Shown here: piece after piece, positions 6,059 to 7,190 of the stretch
Layout of the letters: every line of letters starts with the position of its first letter
How positions within the stretch are numbered: the first letter of the stretch is position 1
Source: Bacteroides_E sp964583185
GTDB taxonomy: Bacteria; Bacteroidota; Bacteroidia; Bacteroidales; Bacteroidaceae
Reading direction: 5' to 3'
NCBI GenBank assembly: GCA_964583185.1
Contig: CAZOVL010000112.1
Location: 1 to 7,190 of the forward strand
DNA: 7,190 bases
Program-made: the position numbers and the translations under genes
The notes under the pieces: model-generated
Databases searched by the model: none
What the model saw: only the letters and a program-made list of their open reading frames with translations
Told to the model about the DNA's origin: nothing

Positions 6059-6838
6059 ATGGGAGAAGATAAAATGGTGTTACGCACCGAAGATTTGGTA
6101 AAGAGATACGGTAAACGGACAGTGGTTGACCATGTTTCCATCGATGTGAAGCAGGGTGAGATTGTTGGGCTATTAGGGCCTAATGGTGCCGGAAAAACAA
6201 CCTCTTTCTATATGACCGTTGGGTTGATTACTCCCAATAAAGGGCGTATTTTCTTAGATGATTTAGAGATAACAGATTATCCTGTATATAAAAGAGCTCG
6301 AAAAGGAATAGGGTATTTGGCTCAAGAAGCTTCTGTTTTCCGTCAAATGACGGTTGAAGATAATATCGCTTCAGTTTTGGAGATGACTGATATGACTCGA
6401 AGTGAACAAAAAGATAAACTAGAGAGTCTAATTGCTGAGTTCAGGTTACAGAAGGTGCGTAAAAACAACGGAAATCAACTATCTGGGGGAGAAAGAAGAC
6501 GTACTGAAATAGCTCGCTGTCTAGCTATTGATCCTAAATTTATTATGCTTGATGAACCTTTTGCAGGTGTTGATCCCATTGCTGTAGAAGATATTCAACA
6601 AATTGTTTGGCGATTAAAATATCGTAACATTGGTATTTTGATTACCGACCATAACGTACAAGAAACATTGAGCATAACAGATCGGGCTTATCTGTTATTT
6701 GAAGGGAAAATTCTGTTCCAAGGAACCCCTGAACAGCTAGCTGAAAATAAAGTTGTTCGAGAAAAATACTTAAGTAACAGCTTTGTGTTGAGAAGAAAAG
6801 ACTTCCAACACGAAGACTCTGAGTTAAAGGAGCTGTAA
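6059..6838 (+). CDS. lptB: LPS export ABC transporter ATPase LptB
   Basis: LptB is the cytoplasmic ATPase that, with LptF and LptG, extracts lipopolysaccharide from the inner membrane and pushes it along the Lpt bridge. The 259-residue protein shows Walker A GPNGAGKT (40-47), Q-loop Gln89 in YLAQEASVFRQMTVEDNI (a wording specific to LptB), signature LSGGERRR (141-148), Walker B FIMLDEPFAGVDP (161-173) with catalytic Glu166, and H-loop His198 in ITDHNV. The C-terminal tail (VREKYLSNSFVLRRKDF) is also typical. Three in-frame ATGs lie close together (6047, 6059, 6074). I chose 6059 because MGEDKMVLRTEDL matches remembered Bacteroides starts and because the predicted promoter leaves too short a leader for 6047. 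LptF/G, LptA and LptC genes are not in the window. It ends 10 bp from the stop of a converging sigma-factor gene, with no terminator seen. Confidence 0.95.
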   Translation: MGEDKMVLRTEDLVKRYGKRTVVDHVSIDVKQGEIVGLLGPNGAGKTTSFYMTVGLITPNKGRIFLDDLEITDYPVYKRARKGIGYLAQEASVFRQMTVEDNIASVLEMTDMTRSEQKDKLESLIAEFRLQKVRKNNGNQLSGGERRRTEIARCLAIDPKFIMLDEPFAGVDPIAVEDIQQIVWRLKYRNIGILITDHNVQETLSITDRAYLLFEGKILFQGTPEQLAENKVVREKYLSNSFVLRRKDFQHEDSELKEL

Positions 6839-6848
6839 TTCCATTCTA

Positions 6849-7190
6849 TTATTGTAGATATTGTGAGGAGAAAAAATAGAGTAGAAAGGCAGTATAAAAT
6901 GTTTTTCTCAACTTACCTAATCCTTTATAGAGCTGTGCTTCTACTGTTCGCTTTGATATATTTAATGCCGAGGCTATTTGATCATTCGATAATCCTTCCT
7001 TGTATGATAATAAAATAATTTCTTTACATCTTTCCGGTAGTTTTTCAATTTCTTCATATACCAATTTAAGCATATCGTTTTCAGTTTCTAAGTCACTGGT
7101 GTTGTATGGATAGATGGTAGATAAGTGAGCTTGTATTAAAGAATGCGAGATGTATTTATTATGTACCTCTTGATGTCGTAAGTTGTCTAT
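6849..7190 (-). CDS. ECF-type RNA polymerase sigma factor, C-terminal part (5' end beyond window)
   Basis: The minus-strand frame stays open from the right edge of the window to the TAA at 6849-6851, giving 113 visible residues; the ATG at 7071-7073 is internal, not the true start. The visible part begins in the end of sigma region 2 (NLRHQEVHNKYIS, visible residues 3-15) and runs through a linker. Sigma region 4 follows (about 42-97), with the LPERCKEIILLSYKEGLSNDQIASALNISKRTVEAQLYKGLGKLRK pattern seen in pieces: LPERCKEII (51-59), then the helix-turn-helix LSNDQIASALNISKRTVEAQ (67-86) that reads the -35 region. A short hydrophobic tail (FYTAFLLYFF) follows, as often in the Bacteroides-type ECF group. 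ECF proteins have about 170-200 residues, so some 60-85 are missing. Such factors often act with a FecR-type anti-sigma factor and a SusC/D-type transport system, whose genes, if present, would lie elsewhere; here the gene's downstream neighbour is lptB, in the opposite direction. Confidence 0.85.
   Translation of the reverse strand: MDNLRHQEVHNKYISHSLIQAHLSTIYPYNTSDLETENDMLKLVYEEIEKLPERCKEIILLSYKEGLSNDQIASALNISKRTVEAQLYKGLGKLRKTFYTAFLLYFFSSQYLQ

Overview
The window is AT-rich (roughly one third G+C by eye) and looks like chromosomal core DNA from a Bacteroidales bacterium (Bacteroides / Parabacteroides / Dysgonomonas type). Three things point there. FabH, Era, Der, the two ABC ATPases and the permease are close in wording to the Bacteroides orthologues as I remember them. 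Starts lack strong Shine-Dalgarno sequences. Boxes matching the Bacteroidetes sigma-70 -7 element TAnnTTTG lie before the transcription units. No rRNA, tRNA, CRISPR array, insertion sequence or prophage gene was seen.

Layout. Positions 1-280 are AT-rich DNA with no convincing gene, ending in a candidate promoter (202-233). A plus-strand block follows: a YceD/DUF177 protein (281-832), rpmF for ribosomal protein L32 (844-1029), a bulged hairpin (1057-1084), fabH (1109-2122), an intrinsic terminator (2141-2174), era (2193-3074) and der (3097-4410). A 16-bp hairpin (4429-4466) serves as a two-way terminator between der and the converging pair mlaF (4469-5242) and mlaE (5239-5976), which lie on the minus strand and overlap by 4 bp. 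A short divergent control region with overlapping promoter elements separates mlaE from lptB (6059-6838, plus). The right edge holds the C-terminal part of an ECF sigma factor on the minus strand (6849 to beyond 7190), converging on lptB with only 10 bp between the stop codons.

How the genes fit together. The left half links ribosome production (L32; Era for the 30S subunit; Der for the 50S subunit; YceD, implicated in 23S rRNA/L32 homeostasis) to the start of fatty-acid synthesis (FabH). The right half is envelope lipid traffic: MlaE/MlaF form the inner-membrane core of a phospholipid ABC transporter, and LptB powers lipopolysaccharide export. The theme is coupling of translation capacity to membrane and outer-membrane building.

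I see no convincing previously undescribed system. The points most worth a second look are the interlocked divergent promoters of mlaE and lptB, the non-ATG start of the YceD-like gene behind tandem -7 boxes, the hairpin between rpmF and fabH, and the tight lptB / sigma-factor convergence with no visible terminator.
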